A stretch of DNA of 18,936 bases from Candidatus Aerophobota bacterium (lineage in GTDB: Bacteria > Aerophobota > Aerophobia > Aerophobales > AE-B3A), in NCBI GenBank assembly GCA_030602105.1, contig JAUWAK010000007.1, forward strand, positions 1-18,936, read 5' to 3'. The translations under genes were made by a program, and so were the position numbers. This document shows positions 1-7,090 of the stretch, one piece after another; position 1 is the first letter of the stretch, and the number at the start of each line of letters is the position of its first letter. The notes beneath the pieces were generated by a model. The model saw only the letters and a program-made list of their open reading frames with translations. It was not told where the DNA came from and did not search any database.

Positions 1-1236
1 TTTTATCGCTTTTTCGAAGCCACCGGCCAGTATATCTCCGATACCTTCTCGATTGACTATTTTCTCAGTCATCTTGACTATGGCCTGGTGATTGCCCCAT
101 CGCATCTCCAATCCGTCCGTATCTTCTTTGGTGATGAATCCCTCTTCAAAACAGTTAATGATAAAAGCAACAAGCCCTCCAGCGGATATAGTATCGACTC
201 CATAGTCGTTACAAATATGATTTACCTTTATGAGCGACTCCAGACTATCGTTTAAGCAATTGCTGCTGAAGGCAGCCATAGTTTCATACTCTGGCTGGTG
301 GGATTCCAGGACGCCGTACTCCTCAGTTTCCATTCTCACCGAACTCCCGCAGACAATAGGGCACTCCCAGCAGGTGTATTTCTTAGTTCTATACTTGTAA
401 ATCTCTTCTTCAGACCAGTCTGCCCCTTGGGCGAAATCTTCTCGTCCCACACCGGACCAGTTTTTTGTGGGAGCATCCCCCGTTGAGATACCCGAAGGTG
501 TGTAAGCGGCACTTCCCTTCTGGAAGGCCTCAAAAAGTCCCTTGCCCTTTTTCATATCCACGATTGCTTCTTTTCTAAGGTGTAAGATCTTTTCCGGATG
601 GGCAAGGGGAACCGCCATTTTTCCTTTTACCACTATAGCCTTAAGATTCTTTGACCCCATGAGGGCCCCAAATCCCGAGCGCCCCGCAGCCCTTCGCCTA
701 TCATGGATAATATTAGCGATCAAAACCTGCTTTTCGCCAGCTTTTCCTATGGAAGCTATTTGTACATCGCTTCCCAACCGCCTTTTGAGAATTTTCTCCA
801 CCCCAGTGGTATTCTCACCCCATATATGCTTAGCGTCATTTATGGTAACCTTACCTTCTTCTACTAAGACGTAAACAGGCTTATCTGCTTGCCCCTGAAC
901 AAGTATTCCGTCGTACCCTGCCATCTTCAAGGTTGGGCCAAAGTAACCCCCGCAGTTTGAGTCACTCCAGGTTCTGGTGAGAGGTGATTTTCCCACAACC
1001 ATAAAACGGGAGCCCGTCACCGCTGGAGTTCCTGTTAAGGGTCCAGTAATAAATCCAATTATACTTTCAGGATTCAGAGGATCAGTGTTAGGTTTTTGAA
1101 AATCATACAGAAGCTTTGCTCCGATACCATACCCTCCCAGAAAATCGCTGCATATAGACTCATCCAGCTGTATGACTCTGCTTTCTCTTCGAGAAAGATC
1201 CACAAATGCTATTTTGCCGGTGTATCCCTTAAGCAA
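1..1236 (-). CDS. Aldehyde:ferredoxin oxidoreductase (AOR family), C-terminus cut by window edge
   Basis: Tungsten (or molybdenum) bis-pterin enzyme that oxidises aldehydes to acids and passes electrons to ferredoxin in the cytoplasm. I translated the minus strand from 1236 to 1 and found 412 codons with no stop; the family is about 600 residues, so roughly the last third lies outside. The N-terminal pterin-binding domain is clear: a Gly-rich segment near residue 30, the DSNCGGYFGP motif and GSKNLKAI at 194-201. The [4Fe-4S] ligands form the CxxCxxxC pattern at C289, C292 and C296, almost the same numbering as in Pyrococcus furiosus AOR; the fourth cysteine would be beyond the edge. The start is TTG at 1236, supported by AAGGAGG at 1243-1249 with a 6-base spacer and by the family-like N-terminus LKGYTGKIAFVDL. 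It lies 30 bp after a MoaD-like gene and probably shares its operon. The substrate (simple aldehyde, glyceraldehyde or glyceraldehyde 3-phosphate) cannot be read from this part. Confidence 0.93.
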   Translation of the reverse strand, partial: MLKGYTGKIAFVDLSRRESRVIQLDESICSDFLGGYGIGAKLLYDFQKPNTDPLNPESIIGFITGPLTGTPAVTGSRFMVVGKSPLTRTWSDSNCGGYFGPTLKMAGYDGILVQGQADKPVYVLVEEGKVTINDAKHIWGENTTGVEKILKRRLGSDVQIASIGKAGEKQVLIANIIHDRRRAAGRSGFGALMGSKNLKAIVVKGKMAVPLAHPEKILHLRKEAIVDMKKGKGLFEAFQKGSAAYTPSGISTGDAPTKNWSGVGREDFAQGADWSEEEIYKYRTKKYTCWECPIVCGSSVRMETEEYGVLESHQPEYETMAAFSSNCLNDSLESLIKVNHICNDYGVDTISAGGLVAFIINCFEEGFITKEDTDGLEMRWGNHQAIVKMTEKIVNREGIGDILAGGFEKAIK

Positions 1237-1242
1237 CTTGTC

Positions 1243-1249
1243 CCTCCTT
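1243..1249 (-). promoter_or_regulatory. Ribosome binding site for the TTG start of the AOR gene
   Basis: On the minus strand AAGGAGG sits 6 bases before the TTG at 1236. No in-frame ATG lies nearer the conserved N-terminus, so this site decides the start. Confidence 0.7.
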
Positions 1250-1266
1250 CACAGTGTATGTGGTGG

Positions 1267-1503
1267 TTATCCTCCGCTAACCGGGGGAAAAAGCTCTACC
1301 TCATCCCCTTCCTTTAAGCTGTGGGTCTGATCGGCTGGCTCTCCATTCACCAGAACAATAGTCACTCTTTCTTTTGGAATGTTTAGTGCACTCATTAGCT
1401 CACCTGCATTACTGTCGCCGGGTAAGTCAATAGCAACTTTCCTACCTTTTTCTTTATTGTATTTTTCTAGGATTCCGTAAAGCTTCACCGTTACACTAGC
1501 CAT
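1267..1503 (-). CDS. MoaD/ThiS-like ubiquitin-fold sulfur carrier
   Basis: Small beta-grasp protein of 78 residues ending in Gly-Gly (PPVSGG), the hallmark of MoaD-type carriers, whose C-terminus is adenylylated and thiocarboxylated by a MoeB/ThiF-type enzyme to donate sulfur to molybdopterin. The sequence shows the usual VxLxGxLx start, an internal VLVNGEP turn and the EGDEVELFPPV strand before the Gly-Gly tail. It lies between a sugar kinase and an aldehyde ferredoxin oxidoreductase on the same strand. MoaD-like genes often accompany AOR genes, so the likely job is sulfuration of the pterin of the tungsten/molybdenum cofactor used by the neighbour. That link is inference; no MoaE or activating enzyme is in the window. 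A role as a ThiS-like carrier for another pathway is possible. Confidence 0.9.
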   Translation of the reverse strand: MASVTVKLYGILEKYNKEKGRKVAIDLPGDSNAGELMSALNIPKERVTIVLVNGEPADQTHSLKEGDEVELFPPVSGG

Positions 1504-1567
1504 CTTTTTCTCATCCTTCTACTTTCAGAATCATCTTCTTGATAAGAATTCACTCCAACCAGGTTTC

Positions 1568-2686
1568 TCAGCGTGCAGCTCTGGCCACTCCACCCTTTTG
1601 AGCCCGCTCTACTTCCCTGACTATTTCAGCCAGGCTCGCCATACTGGTATCGCCAGGTGTGGTCCCTGCCAGGGCCCCATGAGCGGCAGCAAATTCAACG
1701 GCCTCCTGTGGATTCTTACCGGCGAGAACAGCGTAGATAAATCCGGAGGCAAAACTATCTCCCATACCTACACGATCATAGACTTCCAGATCTCTTCTGG
1801 GCGTCGCTTCGTAGAACTTCCCATTCATATACAGAATGCCTCCCCAATCGTTTACAAGAGCGGTTTTTGCGCTCCTCAAAGAAGTCAGCACCACTTTGAA
1901 GTTAGGGTACTTTTTGGTCACCTCCTCAGCCATTCCTCGAAACCCGCGAGTTTCAGTGATATCCACCTTCTTAACAAGATCGAGCCCTTTCACTTCGCAG
2001 CCTAACGCCGCCGAAAAATCTTCTTCGTTGCCCATCATTACATCAACCAGAGGAGCAATTCTTTGGTTAACCTCTCTTGCTTTTTTTTGTCCTCCTATGG
2101 CCTTCCAGAGCGATGCCCGGTAATTAAGATCATAGGAGACTATAGTGCCTGTCTTCCTTGCCTCTTGCATAGCTTCAATAATTGCCTCAGGGGTTGTCTC
2201 TGAAAGAGCCGCATAGATACCCCCGGTGTGAAGCCACTGCGCGCCTTCGTCTTGAAATATCCTCTTCCAGTTGACATCTCCTCTTTTCAGTTGAGAGGCT
2301 GCAGTGTGGCCTCGATCATATTCGGTTTTGGCACTTCTTACACCATAGCCTTTTTCTGTCCAATTCAGTCCAGTGCGCGATCCCCTACCCACGCCATCAA
2401 AAGGAACCCAGACCACATGACTCAAATCGACCCCTCCCTGCATCATCAGATCTTCACATAAATGTCCACTCTCAGAGTCCGGAAGCGCAGTCACTACAGC
2501 AGTATTCAGCCCGAACACTTTCTTAAGAGCCCTGGCCACGTTGTACTCTCCGCCTCCTTCAGAGACAGCAAAAGTTCTCGCGGTTCTGATCCTCCCCTCA
2601 CTGGGGTTCAACCTGATCATAACCTCTCCCAGAGAGACTAATGCGTACCCGCACTCCTGTCTTGGCCTAATAGATAGGTCGCTCAT
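1568..2686 (-). CDS. PfkB-family carbohydrate kinase, 2-keto-3-deoxygluconate kinase-like
   Basis: ATP-dependent sugar kinase of the ribokinase/PfkB fold, 372 residues. The substrate-binding N-terminal part has GGGEYNVA at 44-51, and the family's C-terminal signature DRVGMGDSFASG starts at D304, with D310 as the expected catalytic base and the anion hole around it. SYDLNYRASLW (184-194) and GNEEDF (219-224) match the KDG-kinase-like branch of COG0524. It is longer than E. coli KdgK (about 309 residues), with extra sequence around residues 95-140. It is the first gene of the minus-strand operon, about 70 bases after a predicted start site. The next gene begins 64 bp on. Together with the AOR this suggests breakdown of a sugar acid such as 2-keto-3-deoxygluconate. 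Kinase identity is firm; exact substrate is not. Ribosome binding at the start looks weak (GAGAGTGAAAGAGA). Confidence 0.9.
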   Translation of the reverse strand: MSDLSIRPRQECGYALVSLGEVMIRLNPSEGRIRTARTFAVSEGGGEYNVARALKKVFGLNTAVVTALPDSESGHLCEDLMMQGGVDLSHVVWVPFDGVGRGSRTGLNWTEKGYGVRSAKTEYDRGHTAASQLKRGDVNWKRIFQDEGAQWLHTGGIYAALSETTPEAIIEAMQEARKTGTIVSYDLNYRASLWKAIGGQKKAREVNQRIAPLVDVMMGNEEDFSAALGCEVKGLDLVKKVDITETRGFRGMAEEVTKKYPNFKVVLTSLRSAKTALVNDWGGILYMNGKFYEATPRRDLEVYDRVGMGDSFASGFIYAVLAGKNPQEAVEFAAAHGALAGTTPGDTSMASLAEIVREVERAQKGGVARAAR

Positions 2687-2762
2687 TCTCTTTCACTCTC
2701 GCTTTCATTATTTTCCGGAAGTCCATGTTTTCCTAATGCAAAAAACTTGGTTCTGTGCTGAT

Positions 2763-2791
2763 AATCTATTTCATAGAATGTCTCTTGTCAA
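2763..2791 (-). promoter_or_regulatory. Sigma70-type promoter for the kinase-MoaD-AOR operon
   Basis: On the minus strand a perfect TTGACA (2791-2786) is followed after 17 bases by TAGATT (2768-2763), 4 of 6 matches to TATAAT. A start near 2756 would give a leader of about 70 bases before the kinase ATG at 2686. Confidence 0.6.
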
Positions 2792-2846
2792 ATCAAATCT
2801 TCTTTATGGATACAATGATAGTGCACGTTCTTTGATCAGAAAGTGA

Positions 2847-2881
2847 CAGGAACTATTGGTTCAGGAAACTACAGGAAACTA
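2847..2881. repeat. Three short direct repeats, possible operator
   Basis: CAGGAACTA at 2847-2855, then CAGGAAACTA twice head to tail at 2862-2871 and 2872-2881. Start-to-start spacings are 15 and 10 bases. The repeats lie upstream of the minus-strand -35 (56 bases away) and about 84 bases upstream of the recJ -35, a position that would suit an activator or repressor of the kinase operon. The repeats are plainly visible; their function is a guess. Confidence 0.45.
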
Positions 2882-2890
2882 AAAGAGGCA

Positions 2891-2934
2891 TGGGTATATT
2901 ACAATACTCTGCCACCTAAGTCATATCATACCCA
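2891..2934. repeat. Spaced 7-bp inverted repeat
   Basis: TGGGTAT at 2891-2897 is exactly complementary to ATACCCA at 2928-2934, with 30 bases between. It could be a pair of half-sites for a regulator or chance. It lies just upstream of the recJ -35 box. Confidence 0.25.
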
Positions 2935-2964
2935 GAGTTCTGCTATGGATGAGCTACCGCGAGA

Positions 2965-2992
2965 TTGACTTCCTTAGGGAAAAAACTATAAT
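2965..2992 (+). promoter_or_regulatory. Strong sigma70-type promoter for recJ and the genes after it
   Basis: TTGACT at 2965-2970 (5 of 6) and a perfect TATAAT at 2987-2992 with a 16-base spacer. Expected start near 2999, giving a very short leader before the recJ ATG at 3017. It probably drives the whole plus-strand run towards lptE/korB. Confidence 0.7.
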
Positions 2993-3016
2993 TAACCAAA
3001 TGAATTGGGCGACAGG

Positions 3017-4750
3017 ATGAAGAAAAACTGGGTTTTACCATCAGGACTGGAGGAAGAAAAATACCGTTTCCTTTCGCAAAAACTGGACCTTTCCCCTCTG
3101 CTTATCCAGATATTACATAATCGGGGAGTAAAGGAGGAAAATATCGGGGAATTCCTCAATCCGAAATTGGAGAGCTTATGCGACCCTTTCTTGATGAAGG
3201 GAATGGATTTGGCCGCAGAAAGGATTCTTCAGGCAATATCGGGGAGAGAAAAAATTCTAGTATACGGTGACTTCGATGTAGATGGAATCAGCGCGGTAAG
3301 TATCCTTCTGTTATTCCTGCGCCAGGCAAAAGTTGCCGGATATTTCTACATTCCGCACAGGGAAAGAGAAGGCTATGGCCTGAACCGGAATGCCGTGAAG
3401 AAGGCTCATGATTTGGATATGGACCTCATTATCACCTGTGACTGTGGGAGCTCTTCCTTTGAGGAAATTGAGTATGCCAAAGACTTGGGAGTTGACGTCA
3501 TAGTAACTGACCATCATCAGATAAAAGATGACTTTGCCCCTTCCTGCACTGTTCTCAATCCGAATCAACCTGATTGTTCCTATCCATTTAAGGAACTGGC
3601 CGGAGTGGGGGTGGTGTTTAAGCTTGTCCAGGCTCTGGCACAGAAACTGGACGCGGGGGATATAGATCCTTATCAATACCTGGATCTGGTAGCTCTGGGA
3701 ACGATTGCCGATATTGTTCCTCTGCGGGGTGAGAACAGAATCCTGGCCAAGCACGGTCTGGAGTCTCTCAAACGTACCTCTAACTGTGGACTAAGGGCTC
3801 TGGTAAGTGTAGGAGGTATTTCCGGGGAGGAAATTGAGGAGACTGAGGTCGGATTCATTATTGCTCCCAGGCTTAATGCCTGTGGTCGTCTTTCTTTGGC
3901 TCAGAAAGGGGTTAAACTTCTTTTGTCCACTTCCTTGAAGGAGGCTTTCGAACTAGCTAGAGATCTAGACCGGGAGAATAGCAAACGCCAGAGGATGGCA
4001 GGGAGAATGCGCCAGGAGGCAGAACAGCTCCTGCCCGCTCATAAGGATCCGGTGATTGTTCTTTCAAAGAGGGGATGGCATCCAGGACTGATTGGGCTGG
4101 TTGCTTCCTACATCAGGAACAAATACTTCCGACCTGTAGTTATTCTCTCCTTGGACGGCGATACTGCCAAGGGATCGGCCAGAAGTATCCCCGGATTCTC
4201 CATATTTGAGGGCCTCGAGAAATGCCAGGATCTCCTCCTTAGTTTTGGGGGACATCATATGGCTGCCGGAATGAAACTGGCGATAGAGAATATTCCGGAG
4301 CTCGAAAGGAAACTTAACCATTTGGCCAGCCAGACCTTATCTCCTGAGGATCTTATTCCCTCGTACTTTGTCGACGCTAGGGTAGATCTTGAGGAGTTGG
4401 ATAAGGGGGTGTTTGAGAATCTGGAGCTTCTGTCTCCTTGTGGGCCAGATAATCCCACTCCTCTTTTTATGGCCGAGGATGTTTATTTTTCTTCGCCCCC
4501 GCGCAAATTAGCCCGTGGCTGTCTCAAAACGCATCTTACTTCCAAGAAAGGGACAAAGTTTGAAGCTGTTGCCTTTAATCTGGAGAATCAGGATAAGATC
4601 TTGGAACGTCGCCCAGTAAGGGTGATTTTTACCCCCCGAATCGACCGATTCAGAAACAGAAGCTCCTATCAGTTGGAGATCAAGGACTGGAGGGAAGGAG
4701 AAGATGAAGGATCTATCGAGAAGAATCAGGAACATACCGGATTTTCCTAA
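3017..4750 (+). CDS. recJ: Single-stranded-DNA-specific 5'-3' exonuclease RecJ
   Basis: RecJ of the DHH phosphoesterase superfamily, which degrades single-stranded DNA 5' to 3' in recombination and mismatch/base-excision repair. The 577-residue protein shows the metal-binding motifs in order: YGDFDVDG (83-90), DCG (142-144), TDHH (164-167), DIVPL (232-236), APRLNACGR (283-291), GWHPGLIG (353-360) and the DHHA1 motif GGHHMAAG (411-418). The C-terminal part fits the OB-fold region. Length is normal. I chose ATG at 3017; a TTG at 3005 would add four residues but would lie only about 6 bases from the predicted transcript start. The end overlaps apt by 47 bases, so the two are translationally linked. 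recJ next to apt is a known arrangement in Firmicutes and relatives. Confidence 0.97.
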   Translation: MKKNWVLPSGLEEEKYRFLSQKLDLSPLLIQILHNRGVKEENIGEFLNPKLESLCDPFLMKGMDLAAERILQAISGREKILVYGDFDVDGISAVSILLLFLRQAKVAGYFYIPHREREGYGLNRNAVKKAHDLDMDLIITCDCGSSSFEEIEYAKDLGVDVIVTDHHQIKDDFAPSCTVLNPNQPDCSYPFKELAGVGVVFKLVQALAQKLDAGDIDPYQYLDLVALGTIADIVPLRGENRILAKHGLESLKRTSNCGLRALVSVGGISGEEIEETEVGFIIAPRLNACGRLSLAQKGVKLLLSTSLKEAFELARDLDRENSKRQRMAGRMRQEAEQLLPAHKDPVIVLSKRGWHPGLIGLVASYIRNKYFRPVVILSLDGDTAKGSARSIPGFSIFEGLEKCQDLLLSFGGHHMAAGMKLAIENIPELERKLNHLASQTLSPEDLIPSYFVDARVDLEELDKGVFENLELLSPCGPDNPTPLFMAEDVYFSSPPRKLARGCLKTHLTSKKGTKFEAVAFNLENQDKILERRPVRVIFTPRIDRFRNRSSYQLEIKDWREGEDEGSIEKNQEHTGFS

Positions 4751-5219
4751 GAAAGGAATCCTCTTCAGGGATATTACCCCTCTTTTGCAGAATCCGGAGT
4801 CTTTTCGAGAAGCCGTGGACGTTATTACTGATAGGTATGAAAAGGAAGAGATTGATCTAGTAGTCAGCGCTGAGGCCCGAGGTTTTATTCTAGGAGCTTG
4901 CCTGGCCTACAAGTTGGGAGTAGGATTCATTCCTGTTCGCAAACCCGGTAAACTTCCCTATGAGGTGGAGAAGGTAACCTATGAGCTGGAATACGGGGAA
5001 GATGCCCTGGAGATGCATCGGGATGCGGTGAGAGAAGGGGACAGAGTTTTGGTCTTTGATGACCTTATGGCCACCGGGGGGACAGCCGGAGCTATTTGTG
5101 AGTTGGTGGAGAGACTGGGAGGAAAGGTAGCTGGGATTTGCTTTCTTATTGAGCTCACTTCCCTCAAAGGCATAGAAAAAATAAAGGATTACCCAGTTTT
5201 CTCTTTGATTAAGTATTAA
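4704..5219 (+). CDS. apt: Adenine phosphoribosyltransferase
   Basis: Cytoplasmic type I phosphoribosyltransferase that salvages adenine: adenine plus PRPP gives AMP and pyrophosphate. The 171-residue product has the standard N-terminus with IPDFPKKGILFRDITPLL at 11-28, the adenine-side AEARGF at 56-61 and the PRPP loop VLVFDDLMATGGTA at 115-128. Length matches the family (about 170-183). The ATG at 4704 lies inside the end of recJ, in another frame, preceded by GGGAAGGAG at 4692-4700. The following hydrolase starts 13 bases after the stop. In many Firmicutes apt is followed by relA and dtd before an MBL hydrolase; here those two are missing. Confidence 0.97.
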   Translation: MKDLSRRIRNIPDFPKKGILFRDITPLLQNPESFREAVDVITDRYEKEEIDLVVSAEARGFILGACLAYKLGVGFIPVRKPGKLPYEVEKVTYELEYGEDALEMHRDAVREGDRVLVFDDLMATGGTAGAICELVERLGGKVAGICFLIELTSLKGIEKIKDYPVFSLIKY

Positions 5220-5232
5220 GAGGTAGATTTCT

Positions 5233-5898
5233 GTGGGAAGAGGACCCGAGACCTCACCGCTTTTCTTGAAAAGGCTGGCAGTGGGAGAACTTCAAGCTAA
5301 CTGCTATATAGTAGCTGATGAGGCCAGCAGCGAGGCTATGGTTCTAGATCCGGGCGGAGATGGAGAAAGAATACTGAAGATCATTGAGGAAAACTCTTTT
5401 CGCATAATTTCCATTGTCCTCACCCACATCCATCCAGATCACGTAGGAGCAGCCCAGCTGGTAGCTGGCGAGAGCGGGGCGTCTCTGTTCATGCATTCGG
5501 AGGATGCTTTCCTTCTAAGAAATTCATCCATGAGTTTTTCTCTCCGAGAAACAGAAGAGAAGATTGATCCCTCAGGGTTGAAAACGCTTGGGGACAAAGA
5601 CAAGGTCTGGGTGGGTAGGTTTTCTTTTCTTGTGCTTCACACCCCGGGGCATACTCCGGGAAGTATTTCCATTTATGGAGAGGGTCGAGTTTTTACGGGA
5701 GATACCCTTTTTGCAGGTGGAGTTGGCAGGTGCGATCTACCGGGGGGAGACTGGCAAAAACTTAAGGATTCTATTCAGGATAGACTCCTAAGGCTTCCCC
5801 TGGAGACGGTAGTTCATCCGGGCCACGGCCCCGATACTATGTTAGAGAAAGAACTGAGGAGCAATCCCTTTATCCATGAGCTCGGTATTAAAAGATAG
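5233..5898 (+). CDS. MBL-fold metallo-hydrolase (glyoxalase II-like)
   Basis: Metallo-beta-lactamase-fold hydrolase of 221 residues, probably binding two metal ions. The metal ligands are visible: THIHPDH (64-70), H140 in HTPGHTPGS, D157 in GDTLF, and H198 in HPGHGP. This pattern is that of small glyoxalase-II-like/YcbL-type hydrolases acting on thioesters such as S-lactoylglutathione or other thiols; the true substrate cannot be told from sequence. The start is GTG at 5233, with AGAGGT about 8 bases upstream; the first residues before LFLKRLAVG are not conserved-looking. The 3' end overlaps coaBC by 23 bases. A hydrolase of this type follows recJ-apt-relA-dtd in many Firmicutes, so its place here looks inherited. 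Confidence 0.9.
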   Translation: MGRGPETSPLFLKRLAVGELQANCYIVADEASSEAMVLDPGGDGERILKIIEENSFRIISIVLTHIHPDHVGAAQLVAGESGASLFMHSEDAFLLRNSSMSFSLRETEEKIDPSGLKTLGDKDKVWVGRFSFLVLHTPGHTPGSISIYGEGRVFTGDTLFAGGVGRCDLPGGDWQKLKDSIQDRLLRLPLETVVHPGHGPDTMLEKELRSNPFIHELGIKR

Positions 5899-7081
5899 GA
5901 ACATTGTGCTGGGGGTAACGGGAAGCATCGCGGCATACAAAGCAGCGGAGATTGTTCGGCTTCTAAGGAAACGGGGAGCCAGTGTGTATCCACTGATGAC
6001 GCAGGCAGCCACCCATTTCGTTCATCCTCTGACACTCGCGTCTTTGGCTGCTCAGGAGGTTGCCCTGGACCTGTTTGAGACGAAGCAAGGAAGAATGAGA
6101 CATCTCTCTTTAGCTGAGCTTGCCGACCTTGTCTTAATCGCTCCTGCCACGGCCAATGTTATGGGGAAGATAGCTCATGGGATTGCTGATGATCTTTTGA
6201 CCACTGCTGTTATGGCTACCAGGGCCCCTGTTGTTCTGGCCCCGGCCATGGATGAGGCAATGTATGAGAATCCAGTGGTTCAAGCAAATATGAGGGAACT
6301 CAAGTCCCGAGGAATGCACATCATTGATCCGGTGAAGGGGCAGCTGGCCTCGGGAGAAGTGGGAAAGGGAAGAATGGTCGAGCCTCAAAAGATTGTGGAT
6401 TATGCGGAAGGAGTCCTTCAATCAAGACAGGATTTTGCTGGAAAGCTCTTTATGGTTACGGCTGGACCAACCAGGGAGGCCCTGGACAAGGTGCGCTTTA
6501 TTTCCAGCTATTCCAGTGGAAAGATGGGTTACGCTCTTGCCGAAGAAGGGATAGACAGGGGCTCCAGGATTATCCTTATCAGCGGGCCCAGCTCTCTTTT
6601 GCCTCCTCCCCAGGCTGAATTTTACTCTGTGGAGACTGCTCTTGAGATGAAGAAGAGGGTCATGGAAAGATTCTCCGAGGTGGACGGAGTCCTGATGGCA
6701 GCCGCTGTGTCTGATTTCAGAGCTAAACGTGTCTTTAGCGGCAAGATAAAGAAGAATGCATGCACCTCCCTCAGGCTGGATTTGGTACAGAATCCCGATA
6801 TTTTGCAGGAGCTGGGAAGGAACAAAGGGGATAAGTTCCTGGTGGGCTTCTGTGCTGAGACCTCTGGTTTAAAGGAAAAGGCTAAAGAGAAACTGGAGGA
6901 GAAGAATCTCGACTTGATAGTGGCCAACGATATTACTCTGGAAGGGGCCGGTTTCGGTGGGGATACCAATGTGGTTCTCCTGGTGGGTAAAGATGGAGAG
7001 GCAATATCGTTGGACAGGAGAAGCAAAAGGGAGGTAGCCCGGAAGATTTGGGACAAGGTGAAGGAATTTATGCCAACCTAA
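5876..7081 (+). CDS. coaBC: Bifunctional PPC decarboxylase / phosphopantothenate-cysteine ligase
   Basis: CoaBC (Dfp), two steps of coenzyme A synthesis: CoaB joins 4'-phosphopantothenate to cysteine using CTP, and the FMN-dependent CoaC half decarboxylates the product. The 401-residue length is standard. The CoaC half (about 1-185) has GVTGSIAAYK at 13-22, H76 matching E. coli H75, PAMDEAMYENP from 123 and LASGEVGKGRM at 157-167. The CoaB half has AGPTREALDKVRFIS from 196, SSGKMG at 213-218, AAAVSDF, the KIKK lysine and a C-terminal ANDIT motif. Three residues studied in E. coli are changed: N125 is D126, C158 is S159 and N210 is S211. I believe the Asp and Ser variants in the CoaC half occur in other bacteria, so this is probably a subtype rather than a dead enzyme. 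The ATG lies within the end of the hydrolase gene; its Shine-Dalgarno (GAGGAG, 5856-5861) is rather far away. Confidence 0.95.
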   Translation: MSSVLKDRNIVLGVTGSIAAYKAAEIVRLLRKRGASVYPLMTQAATHFVHPLTLASLAAQEVALDLFETKQGRMRHLSLAELADLVLIAPATANVMGKIAHGIADDLLTTAVMATRAPVVLAPAMDEAMYENPVVQANMRELKSRGMHIIDPVKGQLASGEVGKGRMVEPQKIVDYAEGVLQSRQDFAGKLFMVTAGPTREALDKVRFISSYSSGKMGYALAEEGIDRGSRIILISGPSSLLPPPQAEFYSVETALEMKKRVMERFSEVDGVLMAAAVSDFRAKRVFSGKIKKNACTSLRLDLVQNPDILQELGRNKGDKFLVGFCAETSGLKEKAKEKLEEKNLDLIVANDITLEGAGFGGDTNVVLLVGKDGEAISLDRRSKREVARKIWDKVKEFMPT

Positions 7082-7090
7082 GGTGATGTG

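Larger units (their letters stand above)
2687..3016. other. Divergent intergenic control region
   Basis: This 330-bp stretch holds no convincing gene. It separates the minus-strand kinase operon from plus-strand recJ and carries a promoter for each (2763-2791 and 2965-2992). Between them lie a set of short direct repeats (2847-2881) and a 7-bp inverted repeat with long spacing (2891-2897 with 2928-2934). The middle is AT-rich. No terminator or riboswitch-like fold was evident by eye. Confidence 0.7.

Noticed and set aside
298..874. Plus-strand open frames at 298-486 and 542-874
   Set aside because: They run antisense to the well-supported AOR gene, show no recognisable motif and have no Shine-Dalgarno site.
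3005..3016. TTG start for recJ four codons upstream of the ATG
   Set aside because: It lies about 6 bases after the predicted transcript start and has no ribosome binding site; the ATG at 3017 starts the conserved protein equally well.
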